Source: Terriglobia bacterium
GTDB taxonomy: Bacteria > Acidobacteriota > Terriglobia > Bryobacterales > Bryobacteraceae
Assembly (NCBI GenBank): GCA_020073345.1
Contig: JAIQFI010000023.1
Span: 1 to 64,000 of the forward strand
Length of the DNA: 64,000 nt
Reading direction: 5' to 3'
Shown: positions 1 to 8,553 of the stretch, piece after piece
Layout of the letters: every line of letters starts with the position of its first letter
Position numbering within the stretch: position 1 is the stretch's first letter
Position numbers and translations under genes: made by a program
Notes under the pieces: model-generated
What the model was told of the DNA's origin: nothing
What the model saw: only the letters and a program-made list of their open reading frames with translations
Database searches by the model: none

Positions 1-1143
1 ACCAGGACGGCGACCGTAAACCTGAACGCGGCGGTGGCGGTTAGCAGTGTAAATTGCACGCCGGGTACGGTGAATGCGCCGGGATCCTCGGCCTGCACCG
101 TGACGCTGACGGGCGCGGCGCCAAGCGGCGGACTCCTGGTGACGCTATCAAGCAACAACGCGAACGCGACGGTGCCGGCGAATGTGACGGTAGGGGCAGG
201 AGCGACCACCGCGGGCTTCACGGCCACGGTGCTGTCGGTAATAACGAATCAATCGGCGCTGATTACCGCCACCAGCGGCGGCCAGTCGCAGAGTTTCACG
301 CTCAATCTGGTGGCGCCTGCGCAGTTATCTTCGGTGAGTTGTGCGCCGGGAGTACTGGGGACGGGACAGACGACCACTTGCACTGTAACACTGAGTGCAT
401 TCCCAACCGGAACCGTAACGGTGAATCTGAGCAGCAGCAGCGGGCTGTTGCCGGTGCCTGCGAGTGTGAGCATCAGCGGATCGACCACCAAGACGTTCAC
501 GGCGACGGCGGGAACCATCAGCAGCAATTCCTCGGCGACCATCACGGCCAGCTACAGCGGGCAGACCAGGACGGCGACCGTAAACCTGAACGCGGCGGTG
601 GTGGTGAGCAGTGTAAATTGCACGCCGGGTACGGTGAATGCGCCGGGATCCTCGGCCTGCACCGTGACGCTGACGGGCGCAGCGCCAAGCGGCGGACTCC
701 TGGTGACGCTATCAAGCAACAACGCGAATGCGACGGTGCCGGCGAATGTGACGGTAGGGGCAGGAGCGACCACGGCGGGCTTCACGGCCACGGTGCTGTC
801 GGTAATAACGAATCAATCGGCGCTGATTACCGCCACCAGCGGCGGCCAGTCGCAGAGTTTCACGCTCAATCTGGTGGCGCCTTCCGGGCCAGCGCAGCTG
901 TCAGGCCTGGGCTGTAATCCAGGAACATTGGGAACTGGACAGGCGGCCACGTGCACCGTAACGTTGACGGGCGTTCCAACGGGAACCGTAACGGTGAATC
1001 TCAGCAGCAGCAGCGGGCTGTTGCCGGTGCCTGCGAGTGTGAGCGTTAGCGAATCGACCACCAAGACGTTCACAGTGACGGCAGGAACCATCACCAGCGA
1101 CTCCTCGGCGACCATCACGTCTACCTACAACGGTTTTACCAGG
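1..1143 (+). repeat. Two-copy 564-bp in-frame tandem repeat
   Basis: Bases 1-564 and 565-1143 are two copies of a unit of about 188 codons (two Ig-like modules). The first ~330 bases of each copy are almost identical at the nucleotide level, with only a few substitutions. The second half has diverged more and contains a 9-bp insertion near 885. The near identity including third positions suggests recent duplication or gene conversion. The array probably continues upstream of the window, because base 1 already lies inside a unit. Confidence 0.9.
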
Positions 1144-2475
1144 ACGACCATTATCAACTTGCTGGCGAGCGATGGAGCGGGCCCTCAAGTTTCTTCTATC
1201 ACGTGCTCGCCGCTAAGTCTCAAGATATTTGAAGCGGCCACTTGCGAAGTGACAATGAACCGGCCAGTAAACGCTCCTACGTATCTCAGCCTCAGTTCCA
1301 GTGACACGATTCTTCAGACGCAGGCGGGAGTGGCAATCTCGAGCGGTCTCGCCAAGGCGAGCTTCGTTGTGACCGCCGGCGCAGCTTCCACGGACCGAGT
1401 GGTGACGCTCACGGCATCCAGCCTAGGCAGCTATGCACGAGCGTCGCTTACACTTCTGCGGCCCCCTGGACCAGTCCTTTCGGTCCCGCCATACCTGGGG
1501 ACTACGGTATCATCTCCGGTCACGTTCGGTGCATTCGCCGCCGATCCTAGCGATCTATCGGTGTCGCTCTCAGCTTCCGCGCTGCCACCCGGAGCCACGT
1601 TCAGTTCCAATGGTACTTTCAACTGGACTCCGGGAGAGGATCAAATTGGCTTGCATACCATAATAATCTCAGCCACCAACAGCGCCAACGTGGCCACGTT
1701 GAAGAGAGTAACTATTGGTGTGATTCCTTCGGCCCCCAGCGTGCGCTCCATAGTGAACGCGGCTAGCTTAACGGGAGGCGATGTTTGTAGCCCGGGTAGC
1801 TGGGCGAACATCCTGGGCGCCGGCTTCACACTGCAAGCACCCGCTTCAGTGATAGTCGATCCGCTGGAAACCAGCCTTGCCGGGGTTCAGGTATTGGTAA
1901 ACGGTTCTCCAGCTCCCCTACTTTACGCCTCGGACTCATCCATCATTTTTCAGTGTCCGCAGGTGCCGCCTGGATCTCCTCTTCAACTGACGGTGTCGAC
2001 GGAGACCGGAGCCTTGACGACCCCGGTTTCCATGACGATGCAGCGTGCCACTCCCGGAATATTCACCATGGATGCTTCAGGTACTGGTCAAGGATCCGTA
2101 GTGGTCGCGGGTACGGACCAACCCGCAGCGCCAGACGGCCGCCCCGCTCGAAAAGGAGAGTCTCTCTCCATCTATGGAAACGGTTTTGGCGAAGTAGATG
2201 GCGGAGTTCCTGCAGGGTCCCCTGCTCCTTTAGACCGCCAGCTCCGTGTGAAATATCCCGTGAAAGCGGTGCTTGGCGGCATTGAAGTGATCCCGTCCTC
2301 CGCCGGACTTGCACCCGGACAATATGGCGTGTTCGTGATTAACGTCCAAGTGCCACAAGCGGTGGCTGCTGGCTCGGCTGTGCCACTATATCTGACCGTT
2401 ACTCTCGACAATGGTACGCTTCTGACGACGAATCAGGTAACTGTGGCCATTGCCGATCCATCTGCAGCACAGTAA
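1..2475 (+). CDS. Secreted repeat protein with TIGR03437 C-terminal domain (5' end missing)
   Basis: The frame is open from base 1, so the N-terminus and any signal peptide lie outside the window; 824 codons are visible. The first ~390 residues are tandem Ig-like beta-sandwich repeats rich in Ser, Thr, Val and Gly with paired cysteines. Near residues 490-570 there is a putative Ig/cadherin-like module with the PPGATFSSNGTFNWTP signature. From about residue 580 to the end lies a TIGR03437-type domain: NAAS start, ILGAGF, a PLLYASDSSIIFQCP block, and an IYGNGFGEV block. TIGR03437 domains are typical of Solibacter-like Acidobacteria and end many secreted proteins; their function is not known. 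A surface or extracellular structural or adhesive role is inferred. A hairpin terminator follows the stop codon. Confidence 0.85.
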   Translation, partial: TRTATVNLNAAVAVSSVNCTPGTVNAPGSSACTVTLTGAAPSGGLLVTLSSNNANATVPANVTVGAGATTAGFTATVLSVITNQSALITATSGGQSQSFTLNLVAPAQLSSVSCAPGVLGTGQTTTCTVTLSAFPTGTVTVNLSSSSGLLPVPASVSISGSTTKTFTATAGTISSNSSATITASYSGQTRTATVNLNAAVVVSSVNCTPGTVNAPGSSACTVTLTGAAPSGGLLVTLSSNNANATVPANVTVGAGATTAGFTATVLSVITNQSALITATSGGQSQSFTLNLVAPSGPAQLSGLGCNPGTLGTGQAATCTVTLTGVPTGTVTVNLSSSSGLLPVPASVSVSESTTKTFTVTAGTITSDSSATITSTYNGFTRTTIINLLASDGAGPQVSSITCSPLSLKIFEAATCEVTMNRPVNAPTYLSLSSSDTILQTQAGVAISSGLAKASFVVTAGAASTDRVVTLTASSLGSYARASLTLLRPPGPVLSVPPYLGTTVSSPVTFGAFAADPSDLSVSLSASALPPGATFSSNGTFNWTPGEDQIGLHTIIISATNSANVATLKRVTIGVIPSAPSVRSIVNAASLTGGDVCSPGSWANILGAGFTLQAPASVIVDPLETSLAGVQVLVNGSPAPLLYASDSSIIFQCPQVPPGSPLQLTVSTETGALTTPVSMTMQRATPGIFTMDASGTGQGSVVVAGTDQPAAPDGRPARKGESLSIYGNGFGEVDGGVPAGSPAPLDRQLRVKYPVKAVLGGIEVIPSSAGLAPGQYGVFVINVQVPQAVAAGSAVPLYLTVTLDNGTLLTTNQVTVAIADPSAAQ

Positions 2476-2494
2476 GCATCCCAATGATCGGGAT

Positions 2495-2520
2495 CGAGGG
2501 TTGATTCCCTCGTAGTTTTC
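2495..2520 (+). terminator. Rho-independent terminator after the repeat protein
   Basis: A 6-bp GC-rich stem (CGAGGG / CCCTCG) with a TTGATT loop is followed by TAGTTTTC, 20 bases after the stop codon at 2475. Stem, loop and short T-run fit an intrinsic terminator, though the T-run is short. Confidence 0.6.
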
Positions 2521-2549
2521 AAAGCTTTCGGGCACAGCCTCAAGGCCAA

Positions 2550-2825
2550 GCCCTGCGGGCACCTGGGTCACCCGCTCCTTAGACCGGCTGCTCTATGTGA
2601 AGTGTCCCGTGAAAGCGGTGGTGGGCGGAATTGAGGCGGTCCCGCCTTTCGTTCGACTCACGCCCCGTCAGTACAGCCTCTTCGTAGTCAATGCCCAGAT
2701 ACCACCAGACGTGGCTGCTGGCGCTCGGCTGTCCCAGTATATCTGACAGTTAGGCCCGACGATGGCCCGCTCCTGACAACTAATCAGGTAACTTGGCGAT
2801 TGCTGATCTGCCTCCAGCACAGTAA
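2550..2825 (+). pseudogene. Decayed copy of a TIGR03437 domain C-terminus
   Basis: This stretch aligns with about 2200-2475, the end of the preceding gene, at an offset of 350 bp. Shared landmarks are GCTCCTT-AGACCG, a CCCGTGAAAGCGGT block, ATCAGGTAACT and the final CAGCACAGTAA. Single-base insertions and deletions break the frame (for example around 2737 and 2795) and there is no start codon. Similarity continues past the stop (CCATTATCGGGATCGA against CCAATGATCGGGATCGA), so the copied unit included the 3' flank. It is a non-functional remnant of a tandem duplication or of a lost paralogous gene. Confidence 0.8.
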
Positions 2826-2871
2826 AGAATCCCCATTATCGGGATCGATATTGATTCACCTTGGGGCGTAC

Positions 2872-3349
2872 AAAGCCTTCGAGACCAGCGAGTTGGAGCA
2901 GTACTAGGGCTAAGTATAGTACTAAGTCACTGAATTGACAGGAACTTGAGGCTGTTTTCCATCGGGATTCTTATTGACACGGCCATGCGTCTGGCATATG
3001 CTGGACAAGCCCGACAGAATAGGAAATGTTCCTAAGCTTTTGTCTGTTGGACCATTAGCTTGTTTAAACAAGGGCCGACTTACTGGTGCTCCAAGATCGT
3101 GAATGAAGGGTCCAGAAGATTGTCAATAATCGGCCAAGAGTTTGGGGTTAGTGAAGACTGCAGCCGGTGCGCGGTTGCGGGCCATACTTAGCCCTGTTTG
3201 CAACATTTTAGACGGGAGCGGTCGCTTGCATGCAGAGCGGCCAAGACGGAGGGAACAGACGCCTGAAGCTCGTCAAAATTGATTGACGAAGCGACTTCAC
3301 ATAGACTTGTGCGGCCCCATGGGGCGGCTGGCTGGTCTGTCTATACGCT
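2872..3349. other. Non-coding region upstream of the histidine kinase
   Basis: No convincing coding frame is present in these ~480 bases. AGTACT occurs twice, 18 bp apart, at 2900 and 2918. Two promoter-like hexamer pairs lie within or next to it. The rest shows nothing I can name. Confidence 0.5.
2893..3002 (+). promoter_or_regulatory. Two candidate sigma-70 promoters
   Basis: Candidate one is TTGGAG (2893-2898), 16 bp, TATAGT (2915-2920). Candidate two is TTGACA (2974-2979), 17 bp, TATGCT (2997-3002), with a perfect -35. Both point toward the kinase gene, whose start lies about 350 bp downstream, so a long leader would be implied. Acidobacterial promoter preferences are poorly known and these are pattern matches only. 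Confidence 0.3.
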
Positions 3350-4639
3350 ATGCACCCTCCCCCGGTTCAGGCTTCGACCTTCTACAACGGCGTCACGGCC
3401 AATGCGATCCTGAGGCTTTGCGTAGTCTCCGATGACCAGGATCTGATCAGTCTGTGCCGGGAAGTTCTTCGTGAGTTGCGGGATACGTCTTCGGCGCGCC
3501 AGGTGGAGTACCGCTGCGGCCCGGTCCCAAATTGCGAGGTTTGTCTTTGGGACTATGAACCGGAGCGGCCGGGGCCATCGTTTGAGGGTCCCGATTTTCC
3601 GAAGGTCTTTTATTTGGTTCATCCCACCCACTTGGAATCGTTGAGGCAGAGGGTGCCGTCTTCGGAAGGAAACGTCCTGCTAAAGCCCGTCACTCGAGCT
3701 GTGCTAGGGATCTTTCTCGCTTCCAACATGCCTGACAATGGCGCTGCTGGATTGTCGCGACCCACAAGTTCAGAACTTGGCAGCCTCCGCGCTTCGCGGG
3801 ATGACATTCTGCAGAGTTTACTGCACTCGAACCTTCGGTTACAGGAGTACGACCAGCAGCGCACAAATTTCATCGCGCGGGCAGTTCACGATTTCCGCGC
3901 TCCGCTCACTGCGTTGTCCGGTTTCTGCGGGCTTCTTGCGGGCGGCGAGCTCGGCCCATTAAACGATCAACAGCGGGAAGCTTTGCAGCGGATGCAGCAC
4001 AGCACCAAACGTATAGCTCGCATGGCGACCGCAATGTTCGACCTGAGTATTGGACTTCGAACGAACTCCAAGCCGAACCTTCAAGAAGGGGATATCCAGG
4101 AGCGGATCAAACAGGCCTTGCACGAGGTGCTGCCGCTTGCTCGGGAGAAAGAAATCTCGCTCCGCGCGGAGGATATAGTGCCGCCTCCCACTCCGCTGTA
4201 TTTCGAGCCTTCGCAAATCGAGCAGGTCCTTGTGAACTTACTGGACAATGCTTGCAAGTTTACGCCCAGGCGCGGCTCCATTGAGGTTCGGGCGTATCCG
4301 TACTTCTGGGAGCGGCGTTTCTTGGCCAAGGGAAGCGTCTCGGTGAACCGCCGAATTGGAACGCACAAGAATCCGAATGCCTATCGGGTTGACGTGGCTG
4401 ACAGCGGCCCTGGCGTTCCCCCTGATCTGCAGTCCAATATTTTCGAGGAGTATACGTCTTACTCCGGGCCGCAGGACCGGTCGGGTGGTGGCCTGGGACT
4501 CGCGATCTGCAAGCACGTCATGAGCGGGCATCAAGGCCGTGTCTGGGTGGAGTCGAATCAGAATGGCGCGGTGTTTTCTTTCGTACTTCCATACCGGCCC
4601 CAGTTTCCGGACAATGTTCTTCTGCATCCCCGATCTTAG
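3350..4639 (+). CDS. Hybrid-type sensor histidine kinase with N-terminal receiver-like domain
   Basis: A 429-residue cytoplasmic kinase without membrane segments. Residues ~20-123 resemble a receiver domain, with acidic D28/D29, a candidate phospho-acceptor D68 and K112. The HisKA dimerisation domain follows with the H-box FIARAVHDFRAPLT and likely autophosphorylated H180. The HATPase domain shows the N-box (NLLDNACKF), G1 (DSGPGVP) and G2 (GGGLGLAICKH). It lies 20 bp upstream of the sigma-54 response regulator and is probably its partner. Lack of a sensor or transmembrane domain suggests it reads an internal signal or phosphate arriving at its receiver domain. The ATG at 3350 has only a weak ribosome site. 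It is not the usual PrsK architecture of PEP-CTERM loci. Confidence 0.85.
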   Translation: MHPPPVQASTFYNGVTANAILRLCVVSDDQDLISLCREVLRELRDTSSARQVEYRCGPVPNCEVCLWDYEPERPGPSFEGPDFPKVFYLVHPTHLESLRQRVPSSEGNVLLKPVTRAVLGIFLASNMPDNGAAGLSRPTSSELGSLRASRDDILQSLLHSNLRLQEYDQQRTNFIARAVHDFRAPLTALSGFCGLLAGGELGPLNDQQREALQRMQHSTKRIARMATAMFDLSIGLRTNSKPNLQEGDIQERIKQALHEVLPLAREKEISLRAEDIVPPPTPLYFEPSQIEQVLVNLLDNACKFTPRRGSIEVRAYPYFWERRFLAKGSVSVNRRIGTHKNPNAYRVDVADSGPGVPPDLQSNIFEEYTSYSGPQDRSGGGLGLAICKHVMSGHQGRVWVESNQNGAVFSFVLPYRPQFPDNVLLHPRS

Positions 4640-4659
4640 GCGCACATCTTTAGAAAGTT

Positions 4660-6093
4660 ATGATTCTTGAGGCGACACGTCGGACGATCCTGGTGGGAGA
4701 AGACGACGCGGGGGTTCGAGATTATCTAAAGATGATGTTAGACTGCCGCGGGTATCACGTCCACTCTGCCGCCGACGGCGAGGAAGTAATGGAAGCATTG
4801 CACAAAGGGTTCCCTGTCGCTGCGATTCTGCTGGATATCATGATGCCCAACAAGGACGGCTTTGAGACGCTTCAAGAGATTCGGCAGATGAACGCCAGCG
4901 TGCCCGTAATCATGCTTTCAGGCATGTCCTCTCCGTGCAACGTTGTGCAGGCGATTAGGGCTGGAGCAACCGATTTCCTGGCTAAACCGGTAGACCACGA
5001 GGATCTTGTGAGGGCCATTCAGCGGGCGGTGGGCTCGACTCGGTCAGAGTCCGCCGATGCCTCGCCCGGCGACGGCATGTTCTGCGGGGACAACGCCACC
5101 ATGCGGGAATTGAAGGCGTGCCTGCCGAAGATCGCCAGAAGCGACGTCCCTGTTCTTATCCAGGGTGAGACGGGCACCGGGAAAGAGGTCCTTGCTCGCC
5201 AGCTGCACGCTCTGTCAACCCGCGCCAATGGCCCGTTTGTAAAGGTGAATTGTGCGTCGGTCCCGTCAGATCTGATGGAGAGTGAACTATTTGGCTATGA
5301 GCGTGGAGCATTTACCGGAGCTTTCCAGAAGAAGTTGGGAATTTTTGAGCTTGCGAACGGAGGCACGATTCTCCTTGACGAGATCGGGGACATGGACATC
5401 CGGCTGCAGGCGAAACTATTGCAAGTCTTGCAAGATCACGAGTTCCGCCGGCTCGGCGGAAAAGATAACATACGGATTCAAGTGCGCGTGATCGCGGCGA
5501 CTCATCGGGACCTTCAGGAGGCGATCAGTGACAATACGTTTCGTGAGGATCTTTACTACCGGCTCAACGTATTCACACTGAAGATCCCCTCTCTTCGTGA
5601 AAGGAGAGAGGATGTTGCAGGCCTCGCGGAGTTCTTGATTCGCCGGTACAACCCCCCTGATTCAGTTCCTGTGCCGCTCACCGCGAGACTGCGGGATGCC
5701 CTGATGACTTTCGACTGGCCTGGAAACGTCCGGCAGCTAGAGAATGTTGTGCGAAAGTTGATGGTATTACGCGACCCCGAGGTCATTGCAACTGAGCTTG
5801 AGATGCTCGCTTCAGGGCAGAATAAATATCAATTTGCGCCACGGTCAGACGAGGAACCGGCCCCCAATATGCCTCCGCAAAAGGCGTCCTCTGCCTCCAC
5901 CTCCGTCTTAGAGGAAGTCTCACGCGCAAAAGAACAGGCTGAGGCAGATGCCATTCTGGCAGCCCTCCATCAGACCCGATGGAACCGCAAGCAGGCGGCA
6001 GCCAGATTGAAGATTGAATATAAAGCCCTCCTTTACAAGATGAAGAAACTATCGATCGAGGAGCGGGCGGGCAGGCTCCCTCGCCCTGCCTGA
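4660..6093 (+). CDS. NtrC-family sigma-54-dependent response regulator
   Basis: Three domains are clear in 477 residues. The receiver (1-120) has acidic E14/D15/D16, phospho-acceptor D59 and K109. The AAA+ sigma-54 activation domain has Walker A GETGTGKE (169-176), the GAFTGA loop that contacts sigma-54 (216-221) and Walker B ILLDEIGD (237-244). A Fis-type helix-turn-helix ends the protein (NRKQAAARLKIEYKALLYKM). It should activate sigma-54 promoters when phosphorylated by the kinase just upstream. The architecture matches the PrsR/NtrC regulators found beside exopolysaccharide and exosortase genes, so the likely targets are the polysaccharide and export genes here. I found no convincing -24/-12 promoter by eye. 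Confidence 0.93.
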   Translation: MILEATRRTILVGEDDAGVRDYLKMMLDCRGYHVHSAADGEEVMEALHKGFPVAAILLDIMMPNKDGFETLQEIRQMNASVPVIMLSGMSSPCNVVQAIRAGATDFLAKPVDHEDLVRAIQRAVGSTRSESADASPGDGMFCGDNATMRELKACLPKIARSDVPVLIQGETGTGKEVLARQLHALSTRANGPFVKVNCASVPSDLMESELFGYERGAFTGAFQKKLGIFELANGGTILLDEIGDMDIRLQAKLLQVLQDHEFRRLGGKDNIRIQVRVIAATHRDLQEAISDNTFREDLYYRLNVFTLKIPSLRERREDVAGLAEFLIRRYNPPDSVPVPLTARLRDALMTFDWPGNVRQLENVVRKLMVLRDPEVIATELEMLASGQNKYQFAPRSDEEPAPNMPPQKASSASTSVLEEVSRAKEQAEADAILAALHQTRWNRKQAAARLKIEYKALLYKMKKLSIEERAGRLPRPA

Positions 6094-6234
6094 AAGGATT
6101 CGCTCAGCAGCACTGCACAGGTCATTCGGTCAGGTACTAGGCTTATCGCCGCCGGACGTCCATTGACAAGTGCTCGCTAGATCGGTCATCCTGTAGTTTC
6201 AAGATCTTATCGGAGAGTCTCAACTCGGAGTGAA

Positions 6235-6825
6235 GTGACGACGATTTCCCAGGATGGCGCAGCGCCGCCGTGCGAGCTCTACCCTTGGCTCGCGCTTCGT
6301 GTTCGTTCGAATCACGAGCGGGTTGCGTCGGCGCACCTGCGCGATCGCGGATACGAAGAGTTTTCCCCATCCTATAAGACAGAACGCCAGTGGTCCGACC
6401 GCAAGAAAACCATTGAGCGATCCCTGTTTCCCGGATATGTCTTTTGCCGTCTCGACCCCTGTAATCGCTTGCCCGTCCTAACGATTCCGGGCGTGGTTGG
6501 ATTGGTTGGCTTCGGAAGCTGGCCGACACCCATTCCCGATCATGAGATCGAGTACGTTCGCACGATGGTCCAGTCAGGCCTGCTCATCACCCCGTGGCCG
6601 TTCCTCGATCCGGGAGAGACCGTGCTGATAGAACGCGGGCCGCTCACCGGTGTGGAAGGTGTGCTCCAGGCGATCAAGGGCCATTTGCGTCTGGTCGTTT
6701 CCATCAATCTGCTCCAGAGATCAGTGTCGACTGAGGTGGATCGATCCTGGGTACGCCCCGTGAAAAAGTCCCAATCGAATGTCCGCGTGACTCGCGGAGA
6801 CGAACCAATTCCGCGCCGAATGTAA
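6235..6825 (+). CDS. NusG-family (UpxY/RfaH-like) transcription antiterminator
   Basis: This 196-residue protein has an NGN domain (residues ~15-120) with the typical pattern of WLALRVRSNHERVA, RSLFPGYVFCRLD and IPGVVGLVGFG, followed by a KOW-like domain (GETVLIERGPLTGVEGVL, about 125-150). It matches specialised NusG paralogues of the UpxY type, which load on RNA polymerase and let it read through long polysaccharide operons. The start is a GTG at 6235 with CTCGGAG just upstream. It sits between the sigma-54 regulator and the wza-like gene, and a 34-kb polysaccharide operon in the same window is the obvious target. See the ops-like element at 44418-44429. Confidence 0.9.
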   Translation: MTTISQDGAAPPCELYPWLALRVRSNHERVASAHLRDRGYEEFSPSYKTERQWSDRKKTIERSLFPGYVFCRLDPCNRLPVLTIPGVVGLVGFGSWPTPIPDHEIEYVRTMVQSGLLITPWPFLDPGETVLIERGPLTGVEGVLQAIKGHLRLVVSINLLQRSVSTEVDRSWVRPVKKSQSNVRVTRGDEPIPRRM

Positions 6826-6842
6826 GCCATGGAGATTTCGCA

Positions 6843-7868
6843 ATGATGAATCGCGTCGGTTTTGGCGGCTTTCTGACGTTTACGATTATGAGCGCGGTAG
6901 CATTCGGTCAGCCCCCTCAAGGTGGTGCGCAGAACGCTCCCGGGCTTGGGGGTCCCCAAGGAAACGCTCAAGCTTTACCGATAAACTCTGTCCGTCCAGA
7001 CTACATTTTGGGACCCAACGATCAGATTCTTATCCGAGTCCCTCAATCGGATGAGATCAACGAAAGACCTTTTCGCATCGATACCGACGGTTTCATCAAC
7101 TTACCGCTGGTGGGCCGAGTCCGGGCCGGCGGAGTCACCGTTCAGGCCCTAGAAGCAGACCTCACGACCCGGCTGCGTGAGTACATACGCGAACCCGTTG
7201 TCGGCATCACCGTAACCCAATTTCGCAGTGAACCAGTTTTCTTCTTGGGCGCATTTCGGGTGCCCGGTCTCTATCCGCTTCAGGGTCGCCGGACCCTGGT
7301 GGAAATGTTGGCCTACATCGGCGGCCTTCAGCCTAACGCCAGCCGCAGAATCAAGGTTCAGCGGCGTTCGGAGTACGGCTCGATTCCTTTACCCAACGCG
7401 GTGGTGGATCCCGACAAGAAAGTGAGCTCGGTGGAGATCAGCCTTGACAGCCTGACGCAGAATATCAACCCGGAAGAAGACCTCCTTTTGGAGCCCTTTG
7501 ACGTCATCACGTCAGATCGCGCGGAGCGCGTTTACATGTTCGGCGAGATCGGCAGGATCGGCGCCATTGAGCTTGCTGAGCGCCCGTCCATATCAGTGAT
7601 TCAAGCCTTGACCGAAGCAGGCGGTTTTAAGGAATTCGCAAGCCGCGATAAGGTGCGGATTCTCAGGCCGATTTTGGGCACCAATCGACGCGCCGAGATC
7701 GAAATTGATGTGAAGCGGGTCCTCGAAGGAAAGGACGTCGATTTCCCGCTGCTCCCCAATGATGCGCTCGTGGTTTCCCGATCGTATGCGCGCGCAACCT
7801 TTATACCGATCGGGACTGCCATGATAGGGTCGATACCTTTCATTATCATTACGTCCATTCTTCGTTGA
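6843..7868 (+). CDS. Outer-membrane polysaccharide export protein (Wza/OPX family)
   Basis: A 341-residue protein that begins with a hydrophobic signal peptide ending at ...AVAFG and has no lipobox cysteine. Residues ~55-140 are the polysaccharide export (Poly_export) domain, starting DYILGPNDQILIRV. Two SLBB domains follow (near 145-180 and 225-300, each with a PG/IGR and LTEAGGF-type core). A C-terminal hydrophobic helix (about 318-340) could be the amphipathic or membrane helix that lines the OPX pore. It would form the outer-membrane exit for the polymer, working with the Wzc-like protein at 22954-24465. GGAG lies 8 bases ahead of the ATG at 6843; a second ATG follows at once. Confidence 0.92.
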   Translation: MMNRVGFGGFLTFTIMSAVAFGQPPQGGAQNAPGLGGPQGNAQALPINSVRPDYILGPNDQILIRVPQSDEINERPFRIDTDGFINLPLVGRVRAGGVTVQALEADLTTRLREYIREPVVGITVTQFRSEPVFFLGAFRVPGLYPLQGRRTLVEMLAYIGGLQPNASRRIKVQRRSEYGSIPLPNAVVDPDKKVSSVEISLDSLTQNINPEEDLLLEPFDVITSDRAERVYMFGEIGRIGAIELAERPSISVIQALTEAGGFKEFASRDKVRILRPILGTNRRAEIEIDVKRVLEGKDVDFPLLPNDALVVSRSYARATFIPIGTAMIGSIPFIIITSILR

Positions 7869-7902
7869 GTCTTACCTCGCGCACGTGAGAATATTCTTAT
7901 AC

Positions 7903-8550
7903 ATGGACTCTTTTAAAAAGAGGCTGTTAATGCATAGCTGGCTGCCGCAAGTTCTCATCGTGCTGCTGGCCATTCCACCCAGGCTAGGAGCCCAGCAGCC
8001 AGCGCCGCCCCAGGAAGCGAAACCCACCGCTTCCCTGCCCACCGTGCAGAGCTTAAGGATTATTCCCCTCGCCGGGGATGGCGAATTCAACGACCTCGGC
8101 AAAAGCATCATGGCGCCCCTGGTGGTCCAAGTTCTCGATCAGAATGCCCGGCCGGTTGAAGGCGCGGATGTGGTCTTTCGTTTTCCTCTCATGAGCCCCA
8201 CGGCGACATTCCCGAATCAGAGGAACTCCCTGACCTTTCGCACGAACGCCGACGGTCAGGCCGCCGCCCTGGGCTGGGCTGCCACCGGTGTGGGAACGTT
8301 TCGGGTACAGGTGACCGCTTCCCGCGGGAGCGAGCAGGGGCAGATCTCGGTCACCATGACCAACGTCGCTCAGATCACGGACCAAGCCAAAAGGAAGAAA
8401 AAGCACTGGTGGTCCACCAAGTGGGGCAAGATCGGTATTATCGCCGGTGCGGCTGCGGTTGTCGCCGTCGTTGTCGTGACCACGCGCGGTAGCGGCACAA
8501 CTACGATTACCGCTGTCCCCGGATTCCCCACGATCGGGGGAGCCCAATAG
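7903..8550 (+). CDS. Secreted Ig-like (BIG1-type) protein with C-terminal membrane anchor
   Basis: An N-terminal signal sequence (KKR followed by a hydrophobic stretch ending near PRLGAQ) is followed by a Pro-rich spacer. A single invasin-like Ig module covers residues ~50-145, with the VLDQNARPVEGADVVFRFP and TNADGQAAALGW pattern of bacterial Ig-like group 1. A Lys-rich segment (AKRKKKHWW) precedes a C-terminal transmembrane helix (IIAGAAAVVAVVVV). The frame also permits a GTG at 7885 and an ATG at 7930 with an AAGAGG site; I prefer 7903 because it keeps the basic n-region. It belongs to a tight co-directional run with the wza-like gene. Precise function is unknown. Confidence 0.7.
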   Translation: MDSFKKRLLMHSWLPQVLIVLLAIPPRLGAQQPAPPQEAKPTASLPTVQSLRIIPLAGDGEFNDLGKSIMAPLVVQVLDQNARPVEGADVVFRFPLMSPTATFPNQRNSLTFRTNADGQAAALGWAATGVGTFRVQVTASRGSEQGQISVTMTNVAQITDQAKRKKKHWWSTKWGKIGIIAGAAAVVAVVVVTTRGSGTTTITAVPGFPTIGGAQ

Positions 8551-8553
8551 TTC

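Noticed and set aside
6094-6234. Promoter ahead of the antiterminator gene (TTGACA at 6164)
   Set aside because: No acceptable -10 box lies 16-18 bp downstream, and I found no -24/-12 sigma-54 pair.
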